Below are positions 5,453 through 5,660 of a DNA stretch of 5,660 nt, in pieces. The notes beneath the pieces were generated by a model that was not told where the DNA came from, did not search any database, and saw only the letters and a program-made list of their open reading frames with translations. The position numbers were made by a program, and so were the translations under genes. Origin of the DNA: Kiritimatiellia bacterium (GTDB taxonomy: Bacteria > Verrucomicrobiota > Kiritimatiellia > RFP12 > DVOR01); contig JAFTHG010000123.1 of assembly GCA_017457555.1 (NCBI GenBank), positions 1 through 5,660 of the forward strand, in the 5' to 3' direction. Position 1 is the stretch's first letter; each line of letters begins with the position of its first letter.

Positions 5453-5660
5453 TTACTTTCTACGGAATGCCAATTTCAATACAAGTAAAATGGCTTCTTT
5501 TGCAATGGCAAGTGACATCTTTGATGTTCCAGCGACACGATCGGCAAAAACGATAGGGATTTCCGTGATGGTGAATCCTTTGTGCCATGCAGTATGGGTT
5601 ATTTCAATTTGGAAACCATATCCTTCCGCTGCGATTTGTCCTAATTGAATGGCTTCAAGC
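5453..5660 (-). CDS. Family 2 glycosyltransferase, polyprenol-phosphate mannose synthase type (C-terminal part)
   Basis: Only the last 68 residues lie in the window; the gene continues past the right edge. The piece reads ...AAEGYGFQIEITHTAW, then HKGFTITEIPIVFADRVAG, then TSKMS and a hydrophobic/basic end LLVLKLAFRRK. The GYGFQIE, KGF.I.E.PI.F.DR and SKM elements are the conserved C-terminal part of the GT2 domain in dolichyl/polyprenol monophosphomannose synthases. These transfer a sugar, usually mannose from GDP-mannose, to a polyprenyl phosphate at the inner face of the membrane. There is no C-terminal membrane domain, so this is the short soluble type. The sugar and lipid are not determined by this fragment. 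The stop codon lies in a weak AT-rich repeat, AAGTAA/TTACTT (5440-5445 with 5453-5458), that does not qualify as a terminator. Confidence 0.9.
   Translation of the reverse strand, partial: LEAIQLGQIAAEGYGFQIEITHTAWHKGFTITEIPIVFADRVAGTSKMSLAIAKEAILLVLKLAFRRK

Noticed and set aside
5440..5458. AAGTAA/TTACTT stem at the end of the glycosyltransferase gene as a terminator.
   Set aside because: The stem is AT-only apart from one pair, includes the stop codon, and has no T-run after it; the gap to the next gene is only 35 bases.

Overview
The window reads as ordinary bacterial chromosome at moderate GC. Seven genes are supported, all on the minus strand, so in transcription order the window runs from right to left. 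Gene content (histidine biosynthesis, a polyprenol-phosphate glycosyltransferase, an iron-sulfur-flavoprotein-like reductase, a BI-1 membrane protein and a Sec-exported lysine-rich protein) fits a free-living or gut-associated bacterium, probably anaerobic and probably Gram-negative. The sequence contains no marker that fixes the phylum. Shine-Dalgarno sites of the AGGAG/AAAGGA type precede five of the six genes whose start lies in the window, and TAA is the stop codon of all seven.

Layout from right to left: (1) the C-terminal 68 residues of a family 2 glycosyltransferase of the dolichyl/polyprenol-phosphate mannose synthase type (5453-5660); (2) an auxin efflux carrier (AEC) family transporter (4452-5417); (3) a 279-bp intergenic stretch with two short perfect inverted repeats and a good sigma-70-type promoter; (4) a small CsoR/RcnR/FrmR-family repressor (3879-4172) ending in a hairpin terminator; (5) a flavodoxin-fold FMN reductase with a compact four-cysteine motif (3116-3742), again followed by a clear intrinsic terminator; (6) a BI-1/YccA-family membrane protein (2296-2955) cut short by an in-frame TAA; (7) an unrecognised exported protein (1508-2233); (8) hisD, histidinol dehydrogenase (148-1458). 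A hairpin at 76-104 follows hisD, and the left edge may hold the tail of a convergent plus-strand gene.

The most notable point is the BI-1 gene. Its reading frame meets TAA exactly where relatives have the Tyr of the 'LYLDFINLF' seventh helix. The same frame then continues with 20 residues of family-typical C-terminus to a second TAA, which overlaps the start codon of the exported protein (TAATG). The ancestral gene therefore ended at 2233 and was translationally coupled to its neighbour. A one-base nonsense change, a sequencing error or stop-codon readthrough could explain the present state.

The repressor, reductase and BI-1/exported-protein/hisD groups look like separate transcription units, because intrinsic terminators lie after the repressor and after the reductase. 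The repressor keeps the conserved Cys and His of its family but has Gln at the usual fourth-ligand position, so a copper or nickel role should not be assumed. I found no mobile element, CRISPR array, rRNA or tRNA, and no clearly new multi-gene system.
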